The notes under the pieces: generated by a model
What the model was told of the DNA's origin: nothing
The model's database searches: none
What the model saw: the letters and a program-made list of their open reading frames with translations, nothing else
Shown: piece after piece, positions 41,941 to 50,387 of the stretch
Position numbering within the stretch: the first letter of the stretch is position 1
How the letters are laid out: each line of letters opens with the position of its first letter
Translations under genes and position numbers: made by a program
Assembly (NCBI GenBank): GCA_028683955.1
Contig: JAQUGR010000003.1
Location: 62,001 to 126,000 of the forward strand
DNA: 64,000 bases
Source of the DNA: Bacillota bacterium
Lineage (GTDB): Bacteria > Bacillota > TC1
Direction of reading: 5' to 3'

Positions 41941-42828
41941 TTGTATATATTAAATTTTATTAGAGGTTTTATTATGGCGCTGGCTGATAGTGTGCCTGGA
42001 GTTTCTGGTGGTACTATTGCCTTTATACTAGGGTTTTATGATGATTTTATTAATTCACTAAATTCACTAATGTCTAAAAGTCCCTATAGTGATAAAAAGA
42101 AGGCAATGAGTTTTTTAGGTAGATTAGGTATAGGTTGGATATCAGGAATGCTGATATCCGTATTATTTCTAACATCATTTTTTGAAAGTAGCATTTATAG
42201 TATAAGCTCACTATTTACTGGGTTTGTGCTATTATCTATACCCTTGATAATCAATGAAGAAAAAGACTTTGTAATAGGTAAATATAGGAATTTAATATTT
42301 ACAGTTATTGGAATAGCTGTAGTTGTTCTTTTAACATATTTTAATCCTTCCTCTTCTGGAAGTGGTATAAGTCTTGCCGCAGGAAACTTAACCCCAGGAT
42401 TGGTTATTTATGTGTTTATAGCTGCTATGATAGCAATCTCAGCAATGGTACTACCTGGTATATCCGGATCGACTATCCTATTGATTTTCGGCCTTTATAC
42501 AGGAATAATTGGTTCAATACGACAAGTAATAACTTTTAACTTCGAATATTTACCAATTTTAATCATATTCTTTTTCGGTATAGTTACTGGTGTTGCTACA
42601 ACTATAAAACTTATACGCTACGTATTAAAAACCCATAGATCAAAAGCTATATATACAATTCTAGGCTTAATGATTGGCTCATTCTATGCTATTTTTATGG
42701 GACCAACAACACTTGAAATCCCTCATCCGGCAATGACATTTGGAACATTTAACGTCACTTTCTTCCTAATAGGTGTTGCCTTAATATTCGCCTTAGAAAA
42801 AATCAAGGTATTTTTCAAGAATAAATAA
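41941..42828 (+). CDS. DUF368 membrane protein, putative undecaprenyl-phosphate transporter
   Basis: A 295-residue protein with about eight membrane helices. It begins with the family signature RGFIMALADSVPGVSGGTIAFILG and repeats a related VLPGISGSTILLIFGLY near the middle, which suggests two inverted halves. DUF368 proteins (PopT) have been shown to return undecaprenyl phosphate across the membrane, so this is probably a C55-P flippase in cell-envelope recycling. The start is TTG at 41941 with GAGGTG upstream. It ends before a strong bidirectional terminator. Confidence 0.85.
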   Translation: MYILNFIRGFIMALADSVPGVSGGTIAFILGFYDDFINSLNSLMSKSPYSDKKKAMSFLGRLGIGWISGMLISVLFLTSFFESSIYSISSLFTGFVLLSIPLIINEEKDFVIGKYRNLIFTVIGIAVVVLLTYFNPSSSGSGISLAAGNLTPGLVIYVFIAAMIAISAMVLPGISGSTILLIFGLYTGIIGSIRQVITFNFEYLPILIIFFFGIVTGVATTIKLIRYVLKTHRSKAIYTILGLMIGSFYAIFMGPTTLEIPHPAMTFGTFNVTFFLIGVALIFALEKIKVFFKNK

Positions 42829-42865
42829 AAATCTAAAAAAGTTATATATTTATATTATTTAAAAT

Positions 42866-42905
42866 AAACACCCAAAACAATTAAATTGTTTTGGGTGTTT
42901 TGTTA
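42866..42905. terminator. Bidirectional terminator
   Basis: A long perfect stem (AACACCCAAAACAATT with complement, nearly no loop) with T-rich ends on both strands, between converging DUF368 and baeRF genes. Confidence 0.85.
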
Positions 42906-42933
42906 TCCTAAGATTTTTTGTTATTTAATATGC

Positions 42934-44016
42934 CTAATATCTATAAATAGCTGCAATACCAGTTTCACTTGGCATTTGATCCTTGGCTAGAACCACTATT
43001 TCACCTTTTTCTTTTAGTACCATTTCTACAACACTATCAATTTCTTCTGTTACCAATTTATCCTCTTCTATCATCATAATTTTAATTCTATTATCTAAAG
43101 TAGCTTTTTTAATTTTATGAAATTCATCAGATCCTAAATCTTTAGCTTTCGCTTGGTTAAAATCAGCAACTAATTGATTTATCTTTTTATCATTAATTCC
43201 TGCCATTATACCCCAGGCTAAATCAGTTAATTTTCCAATATCATCTGAATCAAAAGAATTTTTTATACCTTCTTCTAATAAATATTGATTTTTACTAACT
43301 TTTCTAAATATGCCCTGGTTTTCTGGTAAAGAAACAAGTATAAGTGGTAATTTCGAAACTTTAGAGTAGTTTTCAAAAACCAACTCATCAATATAATCAA
43401 AATACCTATGTAAATCCTCTTTAACATCATCCTTTTTAGATCCTTGACCATGAAAAGTTACATTACCTGAAGATCCGTGACCTCCATCATGATTAAGATA
43501 CTTTTCCGTATGTTCTGAGCCTAGCACTTCATCAATAGTTCTAGGTATATCTTCACCTAAAACTAATTCTTCAAGACCATATTTATTACCTTCATATATA
43601 TTGAACTCATTTCCATTAATTCCCAATAAATTGTATTTATCATTCGATCCAAATATTTTAATTAATGGAATAATATGGAATATATCATCAACTTTAAACT
43701 TATTTTCAACTTTCTCTGAAAAGACATATAGTATGCACTTTTCTTCGTTAGCTAAAATACAAATTCCATCAAGTGTTTTATTCCAAAAGTCTTTATCGTC
43801 TCTTAAAGCATAAAATGGTATTAATATATTTTCCACTTCAACTTCTTTGTATTTCTCTTTTAATTGGTTCTCGATACTTTTTATTGTATTGTTAAACTGT
43901 ACAATATCTTGTTTGTTTTCTGGTGCATGTCTATGTGTCAATTGATAAAGAGATATACAAGGCCCACTTTTATTAAATATAATATCATTAGGAAATTCTC
44001 TAACTAATTCTAACAT
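42934..44016 (-). CDS. baeRF-type (bacterial archaeo-eukaryotic release-factor-like) protein
   Basis: A 360-residue protein of the baeRF group, bacterial relatives of archaeal/eukaryotic peptide release factor aRF1/eRF1. The N-terminal part has ISLYQLTHRHAPENKQDIV, typical of baeRF family 3. The middle domain has a flexible loop NVTFHGQGSKKDD, at the place where eRF1 carries GGQ, and then DLHRYFDYIDE and LILVSLPENQG; the last 90 residues resemble the eL30-like third domain. Known data tie the group to ribosome-related stress functions only by prediction. Single gene with its own terminators. Confidence 0.75.
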   Translation of the reverse strand: MLELVREFPNDIIFNKSGPCISLYQLTHRHAPENKQDIVQFNNTIKSIENQLKEKYKEVEVENILIPFYALRDDKDFWNKTLDGICILANEEKCILYVFSEKVENKFKVDDIFHIIPLIKIFGSNDKYNLLGINGNEFNIYEGNKYGLEELVLGEDIPRTIDEVLGSEHTEKYLNHDGGHGSSGNVTFHGQGSKKDDVKEDLHRYFDYIDELVFENYSKVSKLPLILVSLPENQGIFRKVSKNQYLLEEGIKNSFDSDDIGKLTDLAWGIMAGINDKKINQLVADFNQAKAKDLGSDEFHKIKKATLDNRIKIMMIEEDKLVTEEIDSVVEMVLKEKGEIVVLAKDQMPSETGIAAIYRY

Positions 44017-44120
44017 TTTATACCACCATCCTTTAACTCTTTTCTAACTTAAGTGTAACATATTTGAGGATTTTAGCAATATTGGGTAAAACCCACTTTC
44101 TTTGCAGAAGGATAAATAAA

Positions 44121-44158
44121 AAACTGAAGGAGCTCTAAAAGCACCTTCAGTTTTTAAT
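44121..44158 (-). terminator. Terminator of the MOSC/NifX/MinD operon
   Basis: The AAACTGAAGG/CCTTCAGTTT stem extended by GCT/AGC after one mismatch, with A/T tracts at both ends, follows the MOSC gene. Confidence 0.8.
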
Positions 44159-44178
44159 ATTAGTCAAAGGATATAGAG

Positions 44179-44616
44179 TTATTGAACGACCTCGACTTTA
44201 TCACCTTTTTTTATAATACCACCTTTTATAACCTTACAAAAAAGACCTTCGGATGGTAAAAGACTCACTCCAAAAGTTTTAGAAACAATACTTGGATGAT
44301 CTTCCTTACCAATTTGAGATACTTCAATAATAACCGACAGTCCAATTATTAATTGTTCGCCAACTGTTAATTCTTTACAATTAATACCTTCTAATAAGAT
44401 ATTTTCTGCAAAATCTCCTGGTCCCATCTTTAAGTTATTTTCTTGGTTAGACTTAAGTAGACTATTAAAGTCTAAACATGTAATTTGCCTGCTCCAATCA
44501 CCTGAGTGACCATCACCTACAATACCTAGGCCAGCAACTATTTCCACCTCAGGGACTTCAGTTTTAAGTTGACCTCGTTCTTGACTAATTGCAATAGAAT
44601 GTATTATTCCAGCCAT
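44179..44616 (-). CDS. MOSC-domain protein
   Basis: A 145-residue stand-alone MOSC domain (molybdenum cofactor sulfurase C-terminal fold). Seen are GLGIVGDGHSGDWSRQ, MGPGDFAENILLEGI and the C-terminal PSEGLFCKVIKGG with the conserved Cys that carries persulfide in the family. Such domains deliver sulfur to molybdenum or other metal clusters. It is the last gene in a cluster of metal-cluster proteins, 6 bases after a NifX-like gene. Confidence 0.9.
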   Translation of the reverse strand: MAGIIHSIAISQERGQLKTEVPEVEIVAGLGIVGDGHSGDWSRQITCLDFNSLLKSNQENNLKMGPGDFAENILLEGINCKELTVGEQLIIGLSVIIEVSQIGKEDHPSIVSKTFGVSLLPSEGLFCKVIKGGIIKKGDKVEVVQ

Positions 44617-44622
44617 CTTTAA

Positions 44623-44982
44623 TTATGACTCACATTCATCATGATGTGAGTGTTCATGACATACTGAACCTGTTGACTCTAATTCACCATTTAAATATGC
44701 TTTAACAATATCTGTTGAATCACCACTGGCTCCAACAATAACTTCAATATTTTTCTCGTTGAAAATATCGACTGCTCCGCCACCCATACCTCCAGATATA
44801 ATAACATTTACGCCTAAATCATTTAAGAAATTTGGTAAAAATCCAGGTTTATGTCCAGGATTTGGAACTGAAACTTTATTTTTAATAGAATCACCTTCAG
44901 TTTCATAAATATTAAAGTTCTCACAATGTCCAAAATGCCCTGTTACTATTTCTTTTTCACATGCTACAGCAATTTTCATCAT
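44623..44982 (-). CDS. NifX/NifB-family (dinitrogenase Fe-Mo cofactor type) protein, copy 1
   Basis: A 119-residue RNase-H-like domain of the Nitro_FeMo-Co family with VACEKEIVTGHFGHC at the start, INPG-like PNPGHKPGFLPNFL and GGMGGGAVDIF. A His/Cys-rich tail (CHEHSHHDEC) probably binds metal. In non-nitrogen-fixers this family occurs with MinD-type ATPases as in the Orp complex of sulfate reducers, which has a Mo-Cu cluster. ATG 44979 is an alternative start. Confidence 0.9.
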   Translation of the reverse strand: MMKIAVACEKEIVTGHFGHCENFNIYETEGDSIKNKVSVPNPGHKPGFLPNFLNDLGVNVIISGGMGGGAVDIFNEKNIEVIVGASGDSTDIVKAYLNGELESTGSVCHEHSHHDECES

Positions 44983-45020
44983 TTTTTATTCCTCCATTTT
45001 TTAATATATTATTTTATTTT

Positions 45021-45875
45021 TTATTCTAAAAAGCTTATTGCTTCCTTAAAAACTTTTTCTACTGCTTCTTTTGCAGGACATTCAATATCTACTATAGATT
45101 TACCAGAATTTGTAGCTTCCAGAACTTTTTCATCAAATGGAATACCACCTACATACTCAATCCCTTCCTTATCACAAAATTCAATAATACTCTTTGATAT
45201 TATTTCATTACTATCATATTTATTTATACAAACTAAAGTCTTAGTATTAAAATAACTTGCAGTTTCAATAATTCTTTTCATATCACTAATGCCAGACATT
45301 GAAGGCTCAGCAACAACAAGTACCATATCTACTCCACTTAATGAAGCAATTACAGGACAACCAATACCTGGTGATCCATCTATTATAGCTAAATCAATAC
45401 CCTCTGCTCTATCTAATATTTGTTTTTTTACTTCTGTAACTAATAGACCTGAAGTTCCACTACCCATTTTTAACTGGGCTGTAGAAAAAACTGAATCATT
45501 AATAAATAGTTCTAATTCTCCTGCTATTGCGGGGTTTAGTGTTATTGCCTTTACAGGGCAAAATGCTTCACACACTCCACAACCTTCACATGCAAATTGA
45601 TCCACTTTATAACCTGAGTCCAAGGTTATGGCATCAAATTTACAAAGGTCTTTACATAGGCCACATTCAATACATGTATCAAAATCTATTTCTGCCTTTT
45701 CCATACCATAATAATCAGTTTTTATAGGCTTTTCATGAGCCATAATCAAATGTAGATTTGGTGCATCAACATCACAATCTGCATAGGCTCTAGCTTGTGA
45801 TAACTTGATAAAAGCACTAGCTATAGTAGTTTTACCAGTTCCACCTTTACCACTAAGAATTAATAATTGTTTCAT
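45021..45875 (-). CDS. MinD-type ATPase with ferredoxin insert, copy 1
   Basis: A 284-residue P-loop ATPase of the MinD/Mrp class. The deviant Walker A SGKGGTGKTT is near the N-terminus, ferredoxin motifs CIECGLCKDLCKF and CEGCGVCEAFCPV lie at about 62-105, and DGSPGIGCP is the switch region. Proteins of this type form pairs that act on metal clusters in anaerobes. It overlaps the upstream paralogue by 23 bases, so the two make a stoichiometric pair. Confidence 0.9.
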   Translation of the reverse strand: MKQLLILSGKGGTGKTTIASAFIKLSQARAYADCDVDAPNLHLIMAHEKPIKTDYYGMEKAEIDFDTCIECGLCKDLCKFDAITLDSGYKVDQFACEGCGVCEAFCPVKAITLNPAIAGELELFINDSVFSTAQLKMGSGTSGLLVTEVKKQILDRAEGIDLAIIDGSPGIGCPVIASLSGVDMVLVVAEPSMSGISDMKRIIETASYFNTKTLVCINKYDSNEIISKSIIEFCDKEGIEYVGGIPFDEKVLEATNSGKSIVDIECPAKEAVEKVFKEAISFLE

Positions 45876-46710
45876 GCTCCACCTCCTTTAAAATTGTTTC
45901 AAGAAGTGTAGAGAAGATTTGACTATATTGCTCATCTTCATCAACAACTATTAAAGCATTAGAATTTATAGTACCTAATTTTTTATCAAAAGGTATTTTA
46001 CCAATTATCTTTATATTATTTTCTATACAAAATACTTCGGAAGGATTTTCCCCTTCTACAACTTTATTCAAAACAACTCCAAAGGGTTTTTCAAATAAGG
46101 TTACCAACTCATAAACCATCTTCAGATTATGTGCTCCAAATATACTTGGTTCTGCTACTAAAACACAATAATCTGCATCTTTAATACTTTCCATAACTAT
46201 ACAAGCACTTCCAGGTGGACAGTCTATAAAAGTTAATTTATCATTATTTATATTTTCTTCTAATAATTTCTTTATAATTGGGGATCCAGAGGCTTTACCA
46301 GTATCTAATAAACCAGTATAAACATCTATATCTTTAAATTTACCAATCTGAACTTCACCAACAATCTTATCCTTCTCAGTTATTGCCTTTGTTGGACAAA
46401 TAAGTTGACAACCTCCACAAGAATGACAAATATCCTCAAAAACTTTAACCTTATTATTAACAAAGGCCAAGGCATTAAATTTACAAAAATCTATACACTT
46501 TCGACATTTAATACACTTGTCGTCATCTATAACAGGAATTTTTACTGATACATTCTTTTTTTCTATTTCTTTTGGTTTAAAGAAAAGGTGGCCATTGGGT
46601 TCTTCTACATCACAGTCAATATATGTAGAACTATTTGCTATAGTTGCTAAATTAACTGAAACAAGAGTTTTTCCTGTACCACCCTTTCCACTCAGGACGG
46701 CGATCCTCAT
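45853..46710 (-). CDS. MinD-type ATPase with ferredoxin insert, copy 2
   Basis: A 285-residue paralogue of the next gene: LSGKGGTGKTLVSVN, then ferredoxin motifs CIKCRKCIDFCKF and CHSCGGCQLICPT, and DCPPGSAC as switch. Compared with copy 1 it has a longer C-terminus. Together they resemble the DVU2103/DVU2109-type ATPases of the orange-protein (Orp) operon. The ATG has GGAGG 10 bases upstream, slightly long but plausible. Confidence 0.9.
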   Translation of the reverse strand: MRIAVLSGKGGTGKTLVSVNLATIANSSTYIDCDVEEPNGHLFFKPKEIEKKNVSVKIPVIDDDKCIKCRKCIDFCKFNALAFVNNKVKVFEDICHSCGGCQLICPTKAITEKDKIVGEVQIGKFKDIDVYTGLLDTGKASGSPIIKKLLEENINNDKLTFIDCPPGSACIVMESIKDADYCVLVAEPSIFGAHNLKMVYELVTLFEKPFGVVLNKVVEGENPSEVFCIENNIKIIGKIPFDKKLGTINSNALIVVDEDEQYSQIFSTLLETILKEVEHETIINS

Positions 46711-46713
46711 ATT

Positions 46714-47082
46714 TTAATTGCCTCCATGTCCGTGAAATCCGGCATGAAAGTTTTCTAATGCTGCTAATTCATTTTTCTCAAAAGCTTTAATATTATCAAT
46801 CATTGAAATATTTTGACTTTTATATACTTTTATACCGGCTGCATTAATTACCTCGGCAGCTTGTGTTCCACATCTAGGTGTTATTAGAACATCAGCTTTA
46901 TTATCTACTACTATTTGTGCCGCTTTAATACCTGCACCACCTTGACTAGAAGCAGCTGTATTTTCTAAGAAAACACCTTCACTACTTTGTGTATCGTAAA
47001 TTAGAAAATATGGAGCACGTCCAAAAGAAGGACATACTAAATCCTCCATATTTTTTTCATTAGCGGGTATTGCAATTCTCAT
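46714..47082 (-). CDS. NifX/NifB-family protein, copy 2
   Basis: A 122-residue Nitro_FeMo-Co domain with RIAIPANEKNMEDLVCPSFGRAPYFL, SQGGAGIKAAQIV, LITPRCGTQAAEVI and a Gly/His tail (FHAGFHGHGG). It is the first metal-cofactor gene of the cluster, 15 bases behind the DUF134 gene and 3 bases before the second ATPase. Role in the complex as scaffold or cofactor carrier is inferred from the Orp system. Confidence 0.9.
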   Translation of the reverse strand: MRIAIPANEKNMEDLVCPSFGRAPYFLIYDTQSSEGVFLENTAASSQGGAGIKAAQIVVDNKADVLITPRCGTQAAEVINAAGIKVYKSQNISMIDNIKAFEKNELAALENFHAGFHGHGGN

Positions 47083-47097
47083 AATTTTCTCCTTTCT

Positions 47098-47463
47098 TTA
47101 CTCTTTATTGATATTTTTGCTTGAACATCTGTTTTTCATACAGCCTCCACAACCAATCCTTTGCTCAGCAACGTTATAAAGCTTATAATCTCCACCTTCT
47201 ATTTTAAGAATATATCCATTAACAAGTGATTGTGCTAATTTAAAACGAGCATCAGTGTATATCTTTTGGACAGTTGCTCTTGCTACATCCATTCTTTCAG
47301 CACATTCTTCCTGGGTTAAGTTCTCAAGATCAATTAATCTTATAGTCTCATATTCATCTACAGACATTATTAACTGATTTTCTTGTACTTTTCCATTTAG
47401 AGGCCCAAAGAGATTACTTTCAGGCATACAGCATACTTTTCTCCATTTTCTAGGTCTTGGCAT
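47098..47463 (-). CDS. DUF134 DNA-binding protein
   Basis: About 121 residues of the DUF134/COG1342 family with the signature [21 protein letters not shown], the helix-turn-helix [31 protein letters not shown] and a C-terminal CGGCMKNRC metal-binding motif. It regularly leads NifX/MinD gene clusters and is probably their metal- or redox-sensing regulator, as inferred from position. ATG 47463 has GAGGTG 6 bases upstream; the longer frame to 47487 is not used. An operator-like 20-bp repeat lies in its leader. Confidence 0.85.
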   Translation of the reverse strand: MPRPRKWRKVCCMPESNLFGPLNGKVQENQLIMSVDEYETIRLIDLENLTQEECAERMDVARATVQKIYTDARFKLAQSLVNGYILKIEGGDYKLYNVAEQRIGCGGCMKNRCSSKNINKE

Positions 47464-47497
47464 ATCCTTCACCTCTTTCATATCCAAGGATTATCTA

Positions 47498-47517
47498 TTA
47501 ACAGCATATGCCATTAA
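47498..47517. promoter_or_regulatory. 20-bp near-palindrome, candidate DUF134 operator
   Basis: TTAACAGCATATGCCATTAA has 16 of 20 symmetric positions with a perfect GCATATGC core, located at about +3 to +22 of the predicted transcript. It would let the DUF134 protein repress its own cluster. Confidence 0.5.
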
Positions 47518-47526
47518 CTATCTTTA

Positions 47527-47554
47527 ATTATACTTTGTTTATAACATATGTCAA
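47527..47554 (-). promoter_or_regulatory. Promoter of the DUF134/NifX/MinD cluster
   Basis: A perfect TTGACA (47554-47549) and perfect TATAAT (47532-47527) are 16 bp apart on the minus strand; start near 47520. Confidence 0.75.
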
Positions 47555-47613
47555 TAACACTTCATCTAAATAATAGCTGTAATTCATTTTTAATTCAGCT
47601 TTTAATCAGGACG

Positions 47614-47642
47614 TTGTCACATTTTTAGGATATACTTATATC
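47614..47642 (+). promoter_or_regulatory. Promoter of the DUF2202 lipoprotein gene
   Basis: TTGTCA (47614-47619) and TATATC (47637-47642) with 17-bp spacing, 25 bp before the ATG. Confidence 0.5.
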
Positions 47643-47666
47643 AGATAAAGAAAAGGAGTGATTAAA

Positions 47667-48293
47667 ATGAAAATAAATAAATATCCAATATTAATCGGTT
47701 TACTAATATTTGCAGTTGGTCTAACAACTATAGGATGTAGTAATACAGATACAACCGATACAACTGATCAAAATATTAGTACAGAGGAAACAACTCAAGA
47801 TGAACATAATCTTGATATACAAGCAGATGACTTAAGTAGTAATGATCTTATTTTATCTCTTGAAGGTTATGGTGCAGTTGGTGCTTTAGCTGACAAAGAT
47901 CTTACAATTGCTGATATGTTAATGTATGCAGCACAAGATGAATATCTTGCACATGGAGAGTATGAAGCTATAATTCAAGAGTTTGGCAATAATAACCCTT
48001 ATGCAAATATAGTTAAAAGTGAGGAAACCCATTTAAGTTATCTTGAAGAAATATATACAGCTAATAATATGGCATTTCCTAAAGATGAATCAGCTGAACA
48101 ATTAATTATACCAACTAGTCTACTAGAAGCTGCCCAAACTGGAGTTCAAGCTGAAATAGATAATATAAAAATGTATGATCTATTCTTATCTTATGACTTA
48201 CCAAGTAACATTAAGACTGTTTTTGAAGAACTAAAAAATGGATCAGAAAGCCATTTAGCTGCTTTCCAAAAACAAGTAGATAAATTGTCATAG
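47667..48293 (+). CDS. DUF2202 ferritin-like lipoprotein
   Basis: About 208 residues. A signal peptide ends in the lipobox LTTIGC, so the mature protein is anchored by a lipid-modified Cys. A Thr/Asp-rich linker follows to about residue 55, then the DUF2202 domain, a four-helix ferritin-like fold with DMLMYAAQDEYLAHGEYE, KSEETHLSYLEEIY and ESHLAAFQKQV, whose Glu/His residues can bind two metal ions. Function unknown; a surface iron or redox role is possible. The ATG at 47667 is used because the earlier GTG overlaps its AGGAG site. Confidence 0.85.
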   Translation: MKINKYPILIGLLIFAVGLTTIGCSNTDTTDTTDQNISTEETTQDEHNLDIQADDLSSNDLILSLEGYGAVGALADKDLTIADMLMYAAQDEYLAHGEYEAIIQEFGNNNPYANIVKSEETHLSYLEEIYTANNMAFPKDESAEQLIIPTSLLEAAQTGVQAEIDNIKMYDLFLSYDLPSNIKTVFEELKNGSESHLAAFQKQVDKLS

Positions 48294-48313
48294 ATCGCCA
48301 ATTTAATTAAAGA

Positions 48314-48360
48314 AAAAAGAAACACCAAAATATATTTCATATTTTGGTGTTTCTTTTTTT
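48314..48360. terminator. Bidirectional terminator
   Basis: The stem GAAACACCAAAATAT with its complement, flanked by A and T runs, separates the converging DUF2202 and RIC genes. Confidence 0.9.
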
Positions 48361-48385
48361 ATTATTATCTATATTTTTTTATTTA

Positions 48386-49099
48386 TTATTTATTTGTTAA
48401 TGCCTCGAGTTTTGGAAATAATATGTTGTTTTCTAAATGAATATGTTGAAATATGTCACTTTCCATCTCTACAAGTTTTAAATAGGTTAAATCATAAGAT
48501 CTACAAGCATCATCAGGAACTAAATAATCATTTGTTACAAGTCTTAATTCTTTTAAAATATCACCTGCTGCAGTATGTTCAGCTTCTAATTCTGCAATTA
48601 TTTTAACAGCTTTAATCAAATCAACTTTATCTTTAGTCTCTAAATACCTATATATTGCCGGATATTGATTAGTTTCTTCTTTAACCAAATGCTCTTCTAA
48701 TTCCATTTTCACCATATGAAATAGTTTATGCACTTTTAAGAGTTCAGGATGATTCTCACCATGAACTCGTAATATCTTAGTTACATACTCACTCATTTTT
48801 GGTAATTCAGACCACAAATAAGCATGATGTGTATCTACAATATGCTTAACCAACTCTCCTATTGTTGCTTCATTCCAGTCTCTATCACTATTGTTATGAT
48901 TTACTTGTTGCACTTCGTAAAGTTCATTAAGTTTAGCCATAACCTTTTCTTCATCAAGTTTCTGTTCTTTTAGAGCTATAGCTAAAGGTCTATTTCCCCC
49001 ACAACAAAAGTCTATTTTAAGTTCCTTAAATAATTCTGCTGCTTTCGGAAAATCTACTACAATATCACCAATATTTTGTATGCTATTAAATCTTTTCAT
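48386..49099 (-). CDS. Iron-sulfur cluster repair di-iron protein (RIC/ScdA)
   Basis: About 237 residues. The N-terminal DUF542 part has the FCCGGNRPL motif; the rest is a hemerythrin-like four-helix bundle with conserved His/Glu residues (HIVDTHHAYLWSELPK, KEETNQYP, ELEAEHTAAGDIL, HIHLENNILFPKLE) that bind two irons. RIC proteins (YtfE/ScdA/NorA) repair Fe-S clusters damaged by nitric oxide or peroxide. ATG 49099 has GGAGG 7 bases upstream. It overlaps the methyltransferase gene slightly and shares its transcript. Confidence 0.93.
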   Translation of the reverse strand: MKRFNSIQNIGDIVVDFPKAAELFKELKIDFCCGGNRPLAIALKEQKLDEEKVMAKLNELYEVQQVNHNNSDRDWNEATIGELVKHIVDTHHAYLWSELPKMSEYVTKILRVHGENHPELLKVHKLFHMVKMELEEHLVKEETNQYPAIYRYLETKDKVDLIKAVKIIAELEAEHTAAGDILKELRLVTNDYLVPDDACRSYDLTYLKLVEMESDIFQHIHLENNILFPKLEALTNK

Positions 49100-49101
49100 A
49101 C

Positions 49102-49707
49102 TCAATCCTCCATTTTATCTTGTTTTTTAATTTCACATATATACCAAGTTGCCCTAATATCTACATTTATTTCTTTTAAATTTCCGAAAAACTCCTCCAG
49201 TTCAGGTTTAACTACTTTAATAAAATTAAAATAATCACCCTTTTCCATCCATTCGACTATACTTGTCATAATTGATCGTTCATCATTATAGTCATAGATA
49301 ATAACTATGTTCTTGGTAATTCTTGCCATTTCTTTATACATAATCTGTCTATCTAAAGGACTTAATCCGTGAGCAACATATGATGCAATTGAAATATCAA
49401 AACTCTTATCTTCAAAAGGAAGTTTATCTAGCACACTACCTTTTTTAAAAGTTATACCTTCATTTTCCGTCCGTTTAATAGCCACATCCAACATTTTTTG
49501 TGCTGTATCAATTCCAGTAACACTCAAGCCATTTTCAGCTAAAACAGAACATAAAGCACCTGTACCACAACCAATATCAATAATATTGTTGTAGGATTCC
49601 AGTTTTAAATCTTTTGGAATTTTCCCTAATGCTTTTTTATAATTTCTTACTTGAAAATCATAAAATAAACCATAAATAGGAGCTATTTTATCAAATAGTA
49701 AACTCAT
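49102..49707 (-). CDS. Class I SAM-dependent methyltransferase
   Basis: A 201-residue Rossmann methyltransferase with IDIGCGTGALCSVLAENG as motif I, VTGIDTAQKMLD and the post-I segment FDISIASYVAHGL. No substrate domain is visible. The gene ends at the start of the RIC gene and begins 20 bases after the AhpD-like gene. The group resembles UbiE-like or small-molecule methyltransferases. Confidence 0.85.
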   Translation of the reverse strand: MSLLFDKIAPIYGLFYDFQVRNYKKALGKIPKDLKLESYNNIIDIGCGTGALCSVLAENGLSVTGIDTAQKMLDVAIKRTENEGITFKKGSVLDKLPFEDKSFDISIASYVAHGLSPLDRQIMYKEMARITKNIVIIYDYNDERSIMTSIVEWMEKGDYFNFIKVVKPELEEFFGNLKEINVDIRATWYICEIKKQDKMED

Positions 49708-49726
49708 TTCAGTACTCCTAATTTCT

Positions 49727-50320
49727 TTATTTACTAAAGCTAATAATATTAAACTTAAATAATTTTGCTATTAGCATGTGCATTATAACTATTGGCATAA
49801 AAATAACAAATGATACTAACATTACTAATTCATAAATAATATTGCTTCTTTTATCACTAGTTTTGCCAAATCTATTCATAAAAGAACCAAGTGGTATTCC
49901 ATATACATTGCCTATCATGATAATTCTAATACTACCAAGAATTCCTAAGGCTTTTGTTAAACCATATTTTAATACAAGTTTATCCCAGGCTTTTTTTGAG
50001 GGCTTACCTCTATTTTCAGCATAATGTTGAGCAAATAAAATAGCTTTTAATTCTTCTGAAGGAACATTGTTAAATTCTCCATTTAATAGTTCCTTTACTT
50101 CACTATCTTCTAACCCGGCTTCCAAGGCCATTCTAGTATGAGCATAAGAACATAATGGACAACCATTAACCTCAGTGACTGCAAGCATAATTCTTTCGAA
50201 AAAATCTTGGTCTAATTCATTGTTTTTCTTAGCCAAACTTACATATCTAATTGTCCTAATCCCTTGATACATAATCATATACCCTTCAAATAATGTATAT
50301 AATCTTCTACTTTTATCCAT
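49727..50320 (-). CDS. Carboxymuconolactone-decarboxylase/AhpD-family protein with C-terminal helix
   Basis: About 197 residues. The AhpD core has the redox motif CPLCSYAHTRMALEAG with a CxxC near residue 49 of the mature reading, consistent with alkylhydroperoxidase-type activity. The C-terminus ends in one hydrophobic helix of about 22 residues (VMLVSFVIFMPIVIMHMLIA), which is uncommon in the family and anchors it to the membrane. The ATG at 50320 has a GGGG site; the longer frame to 50377 is rejected. Confidence 0.8.
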   Translation of the reverse strand: MDKSRRLYTLFEGYMIMYQGIRTIRYVSLAKKNNELDQDFFERIMLAVTEVNGCPLCSYAHTRMALEAGLEDSEVKELLNGEFNNVPSEELKAILFAQHYAENRGKPSKKAWDKLVLKYGLTKALGILGSIRIIMIGNVYGIPLGSFMNRFGKTSDKRSNIIYELVMLVSFVIFMPIVIMHMLIAKLFKFNIISFSK

Positions 50321-50387
50321 TAATATTACCCCTTTTAATTTAAAATAAAAATGCATCCCTTTATTAGGAATGCACATATTAGCTAAT

